NCBI GenBank assembly: GCA_014529385.2
Contig: CM043968.1
Coordinates: 10,673,648 to 10,737,647, forward strand
Direction: 5' to 3'
DNA: 64,000 bases
From: Adiantum capillus-veneris
Lineage: Eukaryota; Streptophyta; Polypodiopsida; Polypodiales; Pteridaceae
Both the position numbers and the translations under genes were made by a program. The notes beneath the pieces were generated by a model. That model was not told the origin of the DNA. It saw nothing but the letters and a program-made list of their open reading frames with translations, and made no database searches. Shown here one piece after another: positions 44,221-54,833 of the stretch. The stretch's first letter is position 1. Every line of letters starts with the position of its first letter.

Positions 44221-44641
44221 GTCAGAACAGATTGAGAAGTACTGCTGCGGATTGCCCAAGAAAATCAAGGACTACTGCACAAAGATTACTGTCATGAATA
44301 TGTTCCAGTTGATTGAGAATTCAAGAGTGGCCAACAATCTGTTGAAGGGAGATTCCGATGGATTTAATAGCCACACAAAAGCGTCCCAAGGTAAACAATT
44401 TTCAGCCAAGGGCAATGTTGCAACAAAGCCTTCTGTGCCTCCCACAAACAAGCCCTCCAATGAAGAAGCTGATACGTCCAAGAAGCAGTCTAAAGCTTCT
44501 TTGAGACGAGAACAAGGACAAAAAAGGCATTTTTCTGGCAAAACTTTTGAAGAAAGGAAAGCGCTTAGAGAGGCCAAGAAATGCTACATTTGTGAAGAGG
44601 AAGGACATTTTGCAAATGAATGCCCACAGAAGAAGTCATAG
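44221..44641 (+). pseudogene. I-family gag C-terminus with zinc knuckle
   Basis: The frame reads IEKYCCGLPKKIKDYCTKIT, then a Lys/Ser-rich linker and CYICEEEGHFANEC (near 44583-44624), an intact CCHC knuckle. It continues the gag that the I2 solo LTR splits. The stop is at 44639, and the protease frame starts downstream. Confidence 0.85.
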
Positions 44642-44707
44642 GATAAGGATGACAAGTCAGACCATAAAGGGAAGAAGCCAAAGCCGAGTGCAGGACTTGT
44701 CCCAGAT

Positions 44708-45190
44708 TTGGTTGGAGACCAGCCAAACATAGATGCCACGGAACTGTGCAGAGCTTGGGGCAAAGTTAGAAACCAGACAATGCTGGTTTTCTTTGATCCA
44801 AGAGCCCGTGCAAATTTCATATCACCAGAATTGACATCAAAATTGGGCATTCGTGCAGAGGAGATCGGTATGACAGGGGAAGCAAGTTTGGCATGCGCAG
44901 GTCATTCAGAGCCTGTTACTCCCATTTTGGGGAAGCTTCGTATGCACATTCAGAGCTATGTGGATGCGAAAGAATTTCATATTATGCCACTTGAGGGCTG
45001 TGATGTCTTACTGGGTATCCCATGGTGTTACAGGTTGCATGCTATGGTGGATACTTACAACAAAAAGATTACCCTTGTACATAGAGGAAAGACTCATGTC
45101 CTTGATGTAAAGCTTAAAGGCAAGTTTGTTCCAGTTGTTTCTGCTTTTGCTATTTCATCTGTGATAAATAATCATTTTTCTGCGTACTAG
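44708..45190 (+). pseudogene. I-family aspartic protease
   Basis: The 160-residue frame reads CRAWGKVRNQTMLVFFDPRA, then RANFISPELTSKLGI, and GCDVLLGIPWCYRLHAMVDT. This is the gypsy protease layout, but the D-S/T-G triad reads D-P-R. H1 has D-P-G at the same place. No internal stop is present, so the altered triad, not truncation, argues against activity. Confidence 0.8.
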
Positions 45191-45360
45191 AGCTTTGCAA
45201 AAGAAGTACCTGAAGTTGTATCTAATTTGTCTACCTTAGAAAAAGACATGTCAACTTTTTTGAGTGGTTTCAGTGATAGTTTTTCGGACTCTTTGCCAAG
45301 GGAGTTACTCTTGAGAGACCTGAGGATCACACCATAGATCTTGTGCCAGGTTCTAGTCCA

Positions 45361-46266
45361 CCGAATAGATCACCATACAGGGTTAGTGCAGCCCAGGAGA
45401 AAGAGATTATGGGTTAGGTCAACGAGCTTTTAGAGAAGGGGCTGATTCAGCCCAGTTCATCCCCTTTTTGTTCGTTTGTACTCTTAGTGCAGAAGAAGGA
45501 TGATTCATGGTGCATGTGCATTGACTATCGCGCCTTGATTAAGAATACCATCAAGAACAGGTTCCCCATACCGAGGATAGATGACATTCTTGATCGGCTT
45601 GAGGGAGCGTCATTGTTTACAAGGATAGACCTAAAGAGTGGGTACCATCAGAGGTCAGAAGATGTCCATAAGACTGCATTTAGGATAACATTTGGTCTCT
45701 ATGAGTTTCTTGTCATGCCATTTGGTCTCACAAATGCTCCTGCCGTGTTTAATAGAATGACGGACATAATTTTCAGACCACATAGAAACTTCGTGGGTAC
45801 CTTCTTTGATGACATGATTGTCTACTCAAAGTCCAAAGAGGAGCAAAGGGATCACTTGACCGCAGTTTTCAAGGAGTTACGTAAGAAATGGCTACTCATT
45901 AATGCGAAGAAGAGTGAATTCTTTTTGGAAGAGATTCACTTCCTTGGGCACATTGTTTCAAAGGATGGGGTACGTATGGATCTTGCGAAAGTGGAAGCAA
46001 TTAGGTCATGGCCAGACTTGAAGTCCGTACATGACATTCTAAGCTTTCTAGGCTTATGTTCCTATAGGAGATTCATTCGATATTTTGCTGAGATTGCTTC
46101 TCCACTCCATGCACTGCAAGGAAAAGGAGTTACTTTCAAGTGGACAGCCAAGGAAATTTTAGCCTTCGAACACTTAAAAGAGAAGCTGATTTCAGATCCG
46201 GTAATCCTTTTGCCAGACCTTCGAAACCTTTTGTGGTTCAGTGTGATGCGTGTGGCCATAGTCTAG
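45361..46266 (+). pseudogene. I-family reverse transcriptase
   Basis: After a stop near 45418, the frame 45487-46266 is open: CMCIDYRALIKNTIKNRFPI, DDILDRLEGASLFTRIDLKS, FLVMPFGLTNAPAVFNRMTD, then TFFDDMIVYSKSKEEQRDHL. Both catalytic aspartates of the F-F-D-D box are kept. The thumb follows (AKKSEFFLEEIHFLGHIVSK). An intact RT copies the element RNA into cDNA. It is the best-preserved RT in the window. The frame is lost at about 46240 into RNase H. Confidence 0.9.
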
Positions 46267-46832
46267 ATGTAGTTCTAATGCTGAATGGCCGAGTAGTGGC
46301 ATATGAGAACAGAATTCTTTTGAAGACTGAAAGAAACTTGCAAGTCTATGAGAAAGAATTGTTGGCAGTAATTCATGCTCTCGCTAGTTGGAAACACTAT
46401 CTTCTAGGGGCTGATTTTGTTGTCCAAAGGGATCATCAAACCTTGCGATATTTTCTCACACAGACGAAGTTGTCTGAGAAGCACATGCGATGGGCAAACA
46501 TCTTGTCAATGTTCCATTTTCAAATTGTGCATGTGCAAGGGAAAAAGAACGTGATGGCTGATGCATTGTCACGAAAGCCCCAAATTTCAGCAGTGTCAAT
46601 TCCGTACCATTGTGAACTAGACGAAATGAAGACACAATATGCTGAAGATTTAGATTTTGCAAGGATCTATGATCAACTTGTCGATGGGCAACATCATGAG
46701 CACTATATGCTTAAGAATGACTTTCTCGTGATGCATGGAAAGTTATGCATTACTAAACAGCTACGGCCAAAGATTTTGATAGAAAGTCATGCTCCAGCTT
46801 ATGTTGGGCATCGTGGAATTGATGCGCAGTGA
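46140..46832 (+). pseudogene. I-family RNase H
   Basis: The frame reads FVVQCDACGHSLDVVLMLNG, YEKELLAVIHALASWKHYLL, VVQRDHQTLRYFLTQTKLSE and NVMADALSRKPQISAVS. The four acidic positions of gypsy RNase H (D, E, D, D) can all be seen. It overlaps the RT frame, so a frameshift links them. A stop (TGA at about 46830) separates it from integrase. Confidence 0.87.
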
Positions 46833-47686
46833 AAGGGGTTGAGGCATTTTTCTACTGGCCAGTTTTACGTCAAGATGTTGACACATTTGTAAGATCATGC
46901 TTAGTTTGCGAAAAAGTCAAATTTGACAGACAAAAGCTACCGGGATTGTTGCAACCATTGCGGATTCCTGATAGGCCATGGGAAAGCATAGCAATGGACT
47001 TTATCTTTGATCTTCCAAGAACACAAACAGGCAATGATGGGATTTGGACTATCATTTGTAGGTTCAGTAAGCAGGTCCATTTCATTCCTGTGAGGAAGAA
47101 GATAAAGCCAGAACACATGGTCAAGATATTCATGAGCAATATCTTTAAATATCATGGGATGCCTCAGTCAAGTGTCAGTGACAGGGATCCACGTATGACG
47201 AGTTTTTTCTGGAAGGCATTGTTTGAGAATATGGGCACTACGCTAAAGTTCTCTTCTTCGTTTCATTGGCAAATTGATGGACAATCAGAAGAGGCAAATT
47301 CTACTGTCTTGGATCTGCTCAAATGTTATGTGTCAGAGCACAAGGCAACTTGGGAACACCATCCCCCATTGGTTGAATATGCTTACAATAACACCGTGCA
47401 TACGTCAACAGGTAAGGCACCATTTGAGATAGTGGAAGGACGGAAGAAAGTCTTGTCCATTTTGCAGACTAAGAACAAGATATTTGAGGCAGACAAGTAT
47501 GTACAAGATATGGATGAAACATACAGGAAGATAAAGATTGCTCTTGAGAAGACTCAGACTAAGCAAAAGAAAGCCGTTGATCGTCACCGTCGTGAACTTG
47601 TATTTTCACTTGGTGATTGGGTGCTTTTGCGCTTTGAAAAGGCTAGGTTTAAAGAAAAGGAAAGGCAAGGAACGTTTGTTTCCTAA
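46829..47686 (+). pseudogene. I-family integrase
   Basis: The zinc site is split: HRGID lies at the end of the previous frame and CLVCEKVKFDRQ is in this one. The core reads SIAMDFIFDLPRTQTGNDGI, SVSDRDPRMTSFFWKAL and QIDGQSEEANSTVLDLL, with the D, D, E residues kept. The C-terminal part has RELVFSLGDWVLLRFEKARF. After 47686 a frameshift leads to SDVAYRLKLPEGWKIHNPFH. I-family homology ends near 47886 without chromodomain or 3' LTR. Confidence 0.9.
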
Positions 47687-48138
47687 GCTCAATGTGCTAT
47701 ATTTTGGTCCTTTTCAGATTTCAAAAAAGATCAGCGATGTAGCTTACAGGTTGAAGCTACCAGAAGGCTGGAAAATACATAATCCTTTTCATGTCAGCCT
47801 TCTAAGACCCTTTGTTGGTGATGTGCCGGAGAATATGCTTGATGGGGAACAACCCGAAGTGGAAGAATTGGATAAGATCACTTGCAGGTCCATTGGCACT
47901 TCTTTTATGACAAGGAGTTGTTTTCACACTCAGTTCGGGACCTTCCCACAGTATCTTCACCTTGTATCGGCGGAGTACAGCAGTTTGCTACACTGCTCGT
48001 GACAACATTTTACCATGGAGATCTCTCGGCGGTTGGGACACCCCAGACTGCTGCAGACATCGCAGTAGACATCTTCATCATTATGCCTCACATCTTCGGC
48101 TTCATGCGGTTAGTTCAGCATGAGGTGCTTAGAGGGGG

Positions 48139-48479
48139 TGTTAGACTCACACCACTCTGCTGCTTCATAGGTCTAGGACATACATGTACGGCTAGTGTCC
48201 CTCCGGTTTGGCCACCCTTTGCGTATGCATTTAGACTGCATCATTGTCCGGCCGCCCTTCCAGGCCGGTCGCCCACTCTTGTCCGGACACCCACCTATAT
48301 TTCCATATATCATTTTCTTGTTGGGTCGTGGGGGATTTTTCCAAGCTTTGCCCTACCTCCTCTTGGGCACCTATTTATAGGGCCAGAGCATTGCCATCAT
48401 ATTGATTGTGCTGAGGGTCTTCTGCTCATGGTAGTCATGGGGGGTTGATCGCCTCCTCTTCACCATTGCTAGCGTTTGT

Positions 48480-48519
<40 letters not shown>

Positions 48520-48540
48520 GCCACCGCGCACACGCATTCA
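48139..48540 (+). repeat. F3 3' LTR
   Basis: About 402 bp, from TGTTAGACTCACACC after AGAGGGGG, through a TC tract (48483-48517), to about CACACGCATTCA. The right edge is uncertain by about ten bases, because CTATCTCACG could still belong to the LTR. Confidence 0.8.
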
Positions 48541-49250
48541 TCTATCTCACGGGATACAGTGTGCTATTGTCAGTTACGCACATTGTCACACCAGCTAGAG
48601 ATCGAGACAGGTAGATTTAGAGGAGTGTTAGCTGAGTCCAGGACTTGTCAATTGTGTGAGATGGAGCCTGATACAAAGCTACACTACATATGTCACTGCT
48701 TAGTGAGATACGAGGCCGCTTCCATTGTCTATTCAAAGAGGACTTTCTAGGGTCATGAGATACTAGGATCAGAGATGCCTCGGACTATACTTGGAACTAC
48801 GTAGACATAGAGAGGACCTCTTGAGGAGGGCCCTAGAGAGGGAGATACAACTACAACAGCAGATTACAGATTTCTTTCGGTCACAGACAAAGGAGTCAGC
48901 CTTGCAGGCCCCACAATATAGCGGCACCAGAGGCACATTGCCTGATCAGGCGATAGAGTTGGGACGGTTCCGTCGCCCCCGGACGAGGGGGCCATCTCGA
49001 CACCGACCAAGACTACGACAAAGGATCCACACCATACTAGCACGATAGGAGCTGAGGAGTCGCTAGAGTGCATGGAGGACATTGATGTTACTTTCGGACA
49101 CTTATGTTAATTTTATCTTTTATTTTAATTCATTTTATTTTGTACCTAGACATTGTATTAGATCGACCAAGATTGTATCAGTGTGGTCTCATAGGTCTTT
49201 TTGGCCTTTTGAAGATGAAACGTTTCATTTCATTTCTTTCTCTGCCTACT
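48541..49250 (+). pseudogene. LINE L1 C-terminus and 3' tail
   Basis: The frame reads CQLRTLSHQLEIETGRFRGV and SRTCQLCEMEPDTKLHYICH, the zinc-binding zf-RVT-like end of L1-type LINEs. Later, LRRHREDLLRRALEREIQLQ and QQITDFFRSQT match L3. The 3' UTR (TCTCATAGGTCTTTTTGGCC, TTTTGAAGATG) ends in a CT-rich tract at about 49250. Its N-terminal part is upstream of the F element. Confidence 0.82.
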
Positions 49251-49475
49251 GCTCGCCTCGCCGCCGCCTACTGCCCACGGCTCGTGCTACCCCTCGCGCC
49301 CGCTTGCTGCCCACCCACCACTGCTTTGTAATGCTGTTGTCCAGCCTCTTCAGCCGCACATCCACACCATACACACATACACACACATCTACGTGCGTGC
49401 ACACAAAATGGCATTCCATTGCATTGACGCATCCCTGATCGACCGTGAAGACAAGAGAGGAACACCGGCGGAAAG

Positions 49476-50844
49476 ATGACCGAGAAGGAAGAAGTCAGGA
49501 AGGAGATGAGCAAATTGGAGGACAAGATCAAAGACAACAAGAAGATCGTCGATGCCTCCATCATCAACATCATAAACGGGCTTGTGAAGCTCGAGAAAGA
49601 AGTGGAGAGCCTCGCCAAGGAGAAGGAAGCATGGAAGGAGGAGGAGGAGAGAGGAAAGGAGAAGGCGGAATGGAAGAAAGAAAAGGAAGAGTTGAAGGAG
49701 CAAATCGAACTCCTTCGTGCTTCTATCGCATCCCTCACTCCCGAAGAAGGAGAGATCAAAGCGGAAGTCAAGGAAGCCCTCAGAGAAGAGATCTGTCACG
49801 TGAACATCTAACCCTATGTGTATGTGGACAAGCTACTTCAGATCCAAGGTTCATGTCATCTTAGGAAGTGTTTTGGTACCTTTGTGAGCCTGTGCGCAGG
49901 CCGTACATGTGCAGGCACTTAGAGTAGTTGCATATCCTCTGGTTGCACACATCATGATCATCATCATTACAGTCAGTAGCCATCATGAGCATTTTACAGT
50001 GCACAGAACCCATTTTCCCTATTTTAGCCATTTTTAACTTATTATTAATAAGTGACTGTTGGGGAAATGTGTAGGGCAAATTTGCTAAGCTCTATAAAAG
50101 AAACCTAGCGCTAGCACTTTCTGGCAGAAGAGGCAGCAGAGACCTAGCATCTGGCAATGCACCTTCTCAGCAAGAACCGGCATGAGACTCAACATTTTCA
50201 GCCACAAGACAACGTGGCGTTTTGGTACTTCCCAGATCAGCCAGCGTTTTCCAAATTCCAGCCCTAGCGTTAGCAGATTGTAGAATCAGCCCTAGCATTA
50301 GCAGATCCCAGAATTCAGGCCTAGCGTTTTTGCAGTTTGCAAAAAAGGACAAGCATTTGCCACACAGATCCGTGGCGTTTTTGGTTGCAGATCAGCCTCG
50401 GCGTTATGCAGATTCGCGGCGTCAGATCAGCTTATTGCATCAGCGTTTTCAGTTTCCAGCACTTGCGACTCCGCAGTAGCAGCCCCAAATCTCGCAGATC
50501 TCACCTTCCCGCAGCAGATCCTCGCCGCATGGTCAGATCAGCCAGCGTTTTCAGATTCAGCCCGCTGTCCGCAGATTTCAGCATCTGCATTTGTAGCGCA
50601 TCACCATCGCCGTCCACGCCGACATAGTGTTAGAATTCAGCATATAGCAGATTTGCAGATTTCAGCCCCTAGCGTATTCAGTTTTCAGCCCGTCTCGTCG
50701 CCGTCATCATTGTCGTTGACATCGTCAACAAGTCCATTGCATCTAGACCATTGTACCAGATTTGTGCAATTAATAGCATAGACCTCTCTCGCCATAGAGA
50801 GTGAGGCCCTTGGAGGAGGGTTTGACAATGTTCTGGTGTCGTAT

Positions 50845-50882
<38 letters not shown>

Positions 50883-51500
50883 CTCAGCACCTTCATTCAC
50901 AGTGTCATTCACTTTATTTGTGATCATTTGCACTCTCTCTCTAAAGGAACGGAAGGCTCTCCCTTCTGTAAGTAAAATGAACCCTTGAGCATAGTTCGGA
51001 GCACTCATCTTGAGCAAAGTTCAACATTCACTTCTGTTGCACCTTACAAGATCACCAAAGCCCTCACCGCAAGCATCAAAGACAAATTGGAGGCCGCCAT
51101 GGAGGGATGGGTCGAAGTAGTCAAGAAGAATATCAAAAAAGAAGGAAAAGAGGAAGCCCAAAAGGATCAGGCGCTCATCACATATACAACCATCGAGGAA
51201 GAGAAGATGCGACAAGCCCGCTGTCTCAACATATGAGTGAGTGGCATCAAAGAAGAGGAGGGATCCACACCCGAGAGCGATGGGGAAGCCTTATGCATGA
51301 AACGCGGGTACAAGGAAGAAGATGAGCTACCCTTCTCCAAAGCTTGGAGAGCTGGCAAAGACTTACAGAAAAGAGCTCTTGTTCTCCAATTCGCCTCCGA
51401 GGAGTGTCGAGCTTCCTTCATCCGAAAGAAGGTCGTCTTGAGAGGGCTAGATGGCCCTCCTATCTACCTTGACGACGACCTCACGGAAATGCATACCTAG
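49476..51500 (+). pseudogene. LINE L2 ORF1, split by solo LTR
   Basis: The first part (49476-49793) is a strong coiled coil: EVRKEMSKLEDKIKDNKKIV and EKEELKEQIELLRASIASLT. After the LTR it continues in frame at 51054: TKALTASIKDKLEAAMEGWV, EEEKMRQARCLN, then a stop. It goes on GIKEEEGSTPESDGEAL and LVLQFASEECRASFIRKKVV, ending with IYLDDDLTE. It parallels L1 ORF1. The protein would coat LINE RNA. Confidence 0.82.
49794..51048 (+). mobile_element. Solo LTR D2 (1255 bp) inside LINE L2 ORF1
   Basis: Starts TGTCACGTGAACATC, ends TTGCACCTTACA. Perfect target duplications AGATC lie at 49789-49793 and 51049-51053. It aligns along its length with the gypsy D 3' LTR at 11035-12201. It has a TC tract at about 50850-50879. 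Confidence 0.95.
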
Positions 51501-51599
51501 AGTCAAAAAAGCTTGCAAAGAAGGGAAGAAGGTAGTATACTGAGATGGTAGGGTCATCATTGATGGCAAAACCATAGCATAAAAGGACTCGTGGCCTGT

Positions 51600-52520
51600 T
51601 GGACACATGAGGAGATTCATATTGCGGTTTGGAATTGCAACGGGGATCTATGGACAGGCTTGAGGAGGTGATGAGAGGACGGGACCTCATTCTCTTGAGA
51701 GAGACACATGAGAGCCCATAGCGGAGTCTATTAAGGATTCATGGCTTTGAGTGAAGGTCTTCACATCTATAGCAAGATACAAATTGCTGCACGGAACCCA
51801 CAGGCCCGTTACCTTTGGATCCCCTTTGAGCTATCACACGGCTGGATCATCGACATTGCCCCTCTGCTTCTTCACCCCTTCTTGCTCTAGGTTTGCTTCT
51901 AGAGAGACGAAGAGGGATGGGGAGGAGAGACCATCCCCATACACATGCTCGTCATATGAGATTATGGGGTGGAGAGACCATCCCCATACACATGCTTGTC
52001 ATATTAGATTATGGGGTGGGGGAAGTCTTCCTTATGGGAGACTTTAATGCCAGGACATGCCATGACCCACTAGTGTGAGACATACGACACAGAGGACCCG
52101 GTGGCACTGCACGCCACACAAGAGGAGGCTACCATGAGAGATTCAGCAGACACGGATCGCATCAGAGAGTACGGTCATCATTCACTCAGATTAGGCTCTT
52201 AGCACCGTCTCGTTATCTATAAGGGGATGGCATAGTGGCCCACTTCAAGGGGGCCGACGTGCATACCACATGGAGTCACAACCCGGGGGGGGGGGGGGAG
52301 GGTGGGAGTACCGTGGACTACATCATGGCATCTAGAGAGGCCACCCACTTGCTTAGCTCTTTAACCATCCCACCTATATTTATTGGAGCCGACCACACCT
52401 ATCTCAGACTCTCGCTCACTGGAGACACCATACCCTCCACACCACTGGAGACACCACACCCTCCACATCCACGACACGCACCCCACACACCACAATCCAT
52501 TTCACACATGAGCTAGCCCC
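51600..52520 (+). pseudogene. LINE L2 endonuclease
   Basis: It starts IAVWNCNGDLW and LILLRETHESP, then GDFNARTCHDPLV near 52040-52075, and YIMASREATHLLSSL, FIGADHTYLRLSLT near 52320-52420. These are the APE motifs with the catalytic D, N and H. Stops and a duplicated segment (CACACATGCTCGTCATATGA, about 51930-52010) break it. A short G run is at about 52287-52300. Confidence 0.78.
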
Positions 52521-52769
52521 CTTATATTCGAGAGAGGTCGAGAAGGGACTCCTTTTACTCCACCCTTCTACGCCACTACCCATGCTTACCTCCCACATCA
52601 CATCTGTCCTTCAGACATCAGCGATTAGCTCTTTGCCGACTGCGTTCGCAATGGGCCCTTGGAGAGATCATTGATCGACAGGCCAGACGCCAGATGAAGA
52701 CACTGAACGCCGAAAGCAACTAGCTTTCCAGGAGGCACAAGAGCTAGAGCTATACCGTTTATTCATGAG

Positions 52770-53880
52770 CTTGGACAGTGCCACAATACCCGCACCGCAC
52801 CCTTCAAGAGCCACGATCAACGACTCCTATTGAGGGTCCACAGGTATGGCATGATTATGTAGAGAGACTCTATGAGGTGTCGTTGCCTCCGATTCCACAG
52901 CCACTCGGGCCTCGACCCACGAGCTCTTCCTTCTTCACAACTAAGATGGTCAAAGGCCATCCACCGCCTACATCACCGCCGATCTTCAGATCATGCACGA
53001 CTACATAGTGAGCACCTCATTTACACAGCTGCCACTATAGCCTCGTTGATTGCACATGTATTCAAGCGGGTTATAGGGGAGGGCTTCCCAGAGGAGTGGA
53101 CTCAGCACACCATTGTGCCAATCCACAAATCTGGAGACACCCTGGACCAAGGGAACTACATGACTATCATGATTGGCCATACAATGGCCAAACTGTATAA
53201 GGTAGTACTTGAGGCTGAGCTTAGTTCATACGGAGAGACTGCCTACCGGTTCCTAGCTAGGCCAGGTTTAGGCAGATTGTCTCCTCCATCGACTATATCT
53301 TCGTTCTACGCCACCTTGTTGACGGGGCAAAGGTGCGGAAGAAGAAGCTTTATTACTGCTTTGTGGATTTTTGCAAATTGTTTGACACAGTCCCACGGAA
53401 GAGGCTCTCTCGGCGACTTAAGAGTATGGGGATACCATGATAGATGATATGGGCCTTCTATGCTCTCTATGAGAGAGTGATTGGGAGAGTTCGTTGTCCA
53501 GGCGTATTGAGTCTATTGCTAGCACCATTGGTGTTAAGCAAGGATGCCCCCTCTCCCCGACCCTCTTTGGATTCTGCATCGACGAGATCTCCGACTATAT
53601 CTTACAAGCGGGAGGGGCATAAATAGACCTAGCAGGTACTCCAGTCCACATTATGGTATATGCTGATGACATTGTTTTGATTTCAGAATCACGAGAGGGC
53701 TTACAAAGCCACTTGAGCTCCTTGGATGAGTTTTGTACACACAGAGGATTGACAGTGAACCTACTAAATTCACTAATGCATAGGGAGACCCGGGGGAAGA
53801 CCAAGGTGATGATCTTCCACACCTCTAGATCAGTCCGGCGAGCGACCACATTTAGAGCAACAAGTTGACCAGTCGAGGTG
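52770..53880 (+). pseudogene. LINE L2 reverse transcriptase
   Basis: Pieces in several frames: AAIRVFKRV-like IAHVFKRVIGEGFPEEWTQH, TIVPIHKSGDTLDQGNYMTI, KQGCPLSPTLFGFCIDEIS (about 53532-53595), and MVYADDIVLISESREGLQSH (53653 on) with the catalytic Y-A-D-D. KTKVMIFH follows. This is the fuller RT of the two + strand LINEs. Stops make it inactive. Confidence 0.85.
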
Positions 53881-53895
53881 GTGGTACAAGACCAG

Positions 53896-54257
53896 ATAAA
53901 TGATGTATCCTTTCAATTGAAGTTACTAGACACTTGGCGGATTCATAGTGCATTTTATGTGAGTCTATCTATTGAGACCTTTCAAAGGTGCAATGCTAGT
54001 GGACATGGAGCTTGGCGAGCAACCAGAAGTGGAAGAGACAGAAGAGATCCTCATTAAGTCGTGGTGCACAAGGAAAGGAAAGTGAAGGTGAGCTGATACT
54101 ATGGTATTTGGTCAAGTTCAAGAATTACCCTGCTCTTGATGCCAAGTGGATGGAGGAGGAGGACTTAGCAGATACGCCTCAGATATTAGAGCTTTACCTT
54201 GAAGCTTTTGGTTTAGCACCGACTATTCCAAGAGTTACCGATGAATCAACAAGTTGA
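53896..54257 (+). pseudogene. Gypsy G3 integrase tail and chromodomain
   Basis: The sequence codes INDVSFQLKLLDTWRIHSAF first. After frame changes it gives LVKFKNYPALDAKWMEEEDL and ADTPQILELYLEAFGL, the chromodomain with its aromatic residues. A frameshift near 53970-54060 breaks it. It matches G1 closely. Confidence 0.8.
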
Positions 54258-54802
54258 ATTGGATGCGGTGCAGATTGCACAAGAGGGGAGTTACTCCGCT
54301 CCTTTGTCACAGGTTGCCTTGATTGGAATAAAGTCGCTAATTTCTTTGGGGATTTGAGGGAGATTGACAGGCTGACAATATTCTGTTAGTGACTTTATGT
54401 AAAGTACTTTAAAATGGGAATTCCAAAAATGAATCTATTGCATGCGCTTTCTCATGTGTGTATTGTTTGAGTACGTGTCTGAAAGATGAAATGACTGCAA
54501 TGTTTTATCTTGGTCTCCCGAGGGGTCATGTGAATGTTATAGTAACAAGGTTTAGTAGATCAAGACATCTCTAAAAAGGTCAGCGTGGTTTGGATGTGAT
54601 TGCTAAGTAAGTTACAATGATCACGATTCTCATCTAAGATCTCGACGCAGATAGTATGAATGTTTAGTAACTGCCGTCTTCGTGCAAGTGCTGGATATGT
54701 ATGGTCTAGTCGTCGTTACTTAGAGTCAGTGTCTACTGAACTAGTTTTTGTCCGATGTTTGTTTTGCAGGCATAATCGAGGGTGATTACAATTCTTTCAA
54801 GA

Positions 54803-54830
<28 letters not shown>
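54803..54830 (+). repeat. Poly-G tract of 28 at the G3 polypurine site
   Basis: TTCAAGAG is followed by 28 G where G1 and G2 have six G. It marks the border to the G3 LTR. Confidence 0.9.

Positions 54831-54833
<3 letters not shown>

Larger units (their letters stand above)
37611..48540 (+). mobile_element. LTR element F2-F3 carrying an I-family gypsy body
   Basis: LTRs at 37611-38008 and 48139-48540 start TGTTAGACT. The 5' copy is followed by TGGTATCAATCGC, and the 3' copy follows the purine tract AGAGGGGG. Internal F sequence occupies 38009-40197 and about 47887-48138. Between lies an I-family LTR, gag and pol with no I 3' LTR. The whole sits in the C-terminal part of LINE L1. GGATACA occurs near both borders but does not abut them exactly. 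Confidence 0.72.
30741..49250 (+). mobile_element. LINE L1 (L1-like), full length but decayed and interrupted
   Basis: Parts in order: ORF1 (30754-31580), APE endonuclease (31690-34120), RT (34990-37130), zinc-knuckle-like C-terminus (48541-48760), and 3' tail with TC tract to about 49250. It is interrupted by LTR I1 (32105-33533), small insertions at 34289-34715, about 35229-35590 and about 35889-36609, and by the F element (37611-48540). All frames are broken. Confidence 0.85.
49260..53880 (+). mobile_element. LINE L2 (head-to-tail after L1)
   Basis: It follows the L1 tail without spacer. A 5' region rich in CTGC and GCC runs to ORF1 at 49476. It then has an APE endonuclease and RT. It is split by the solo D LTR (49794-51048) and loses its 3' end where gypsy G3 begins (about 53896). 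Confidence 0.82.
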
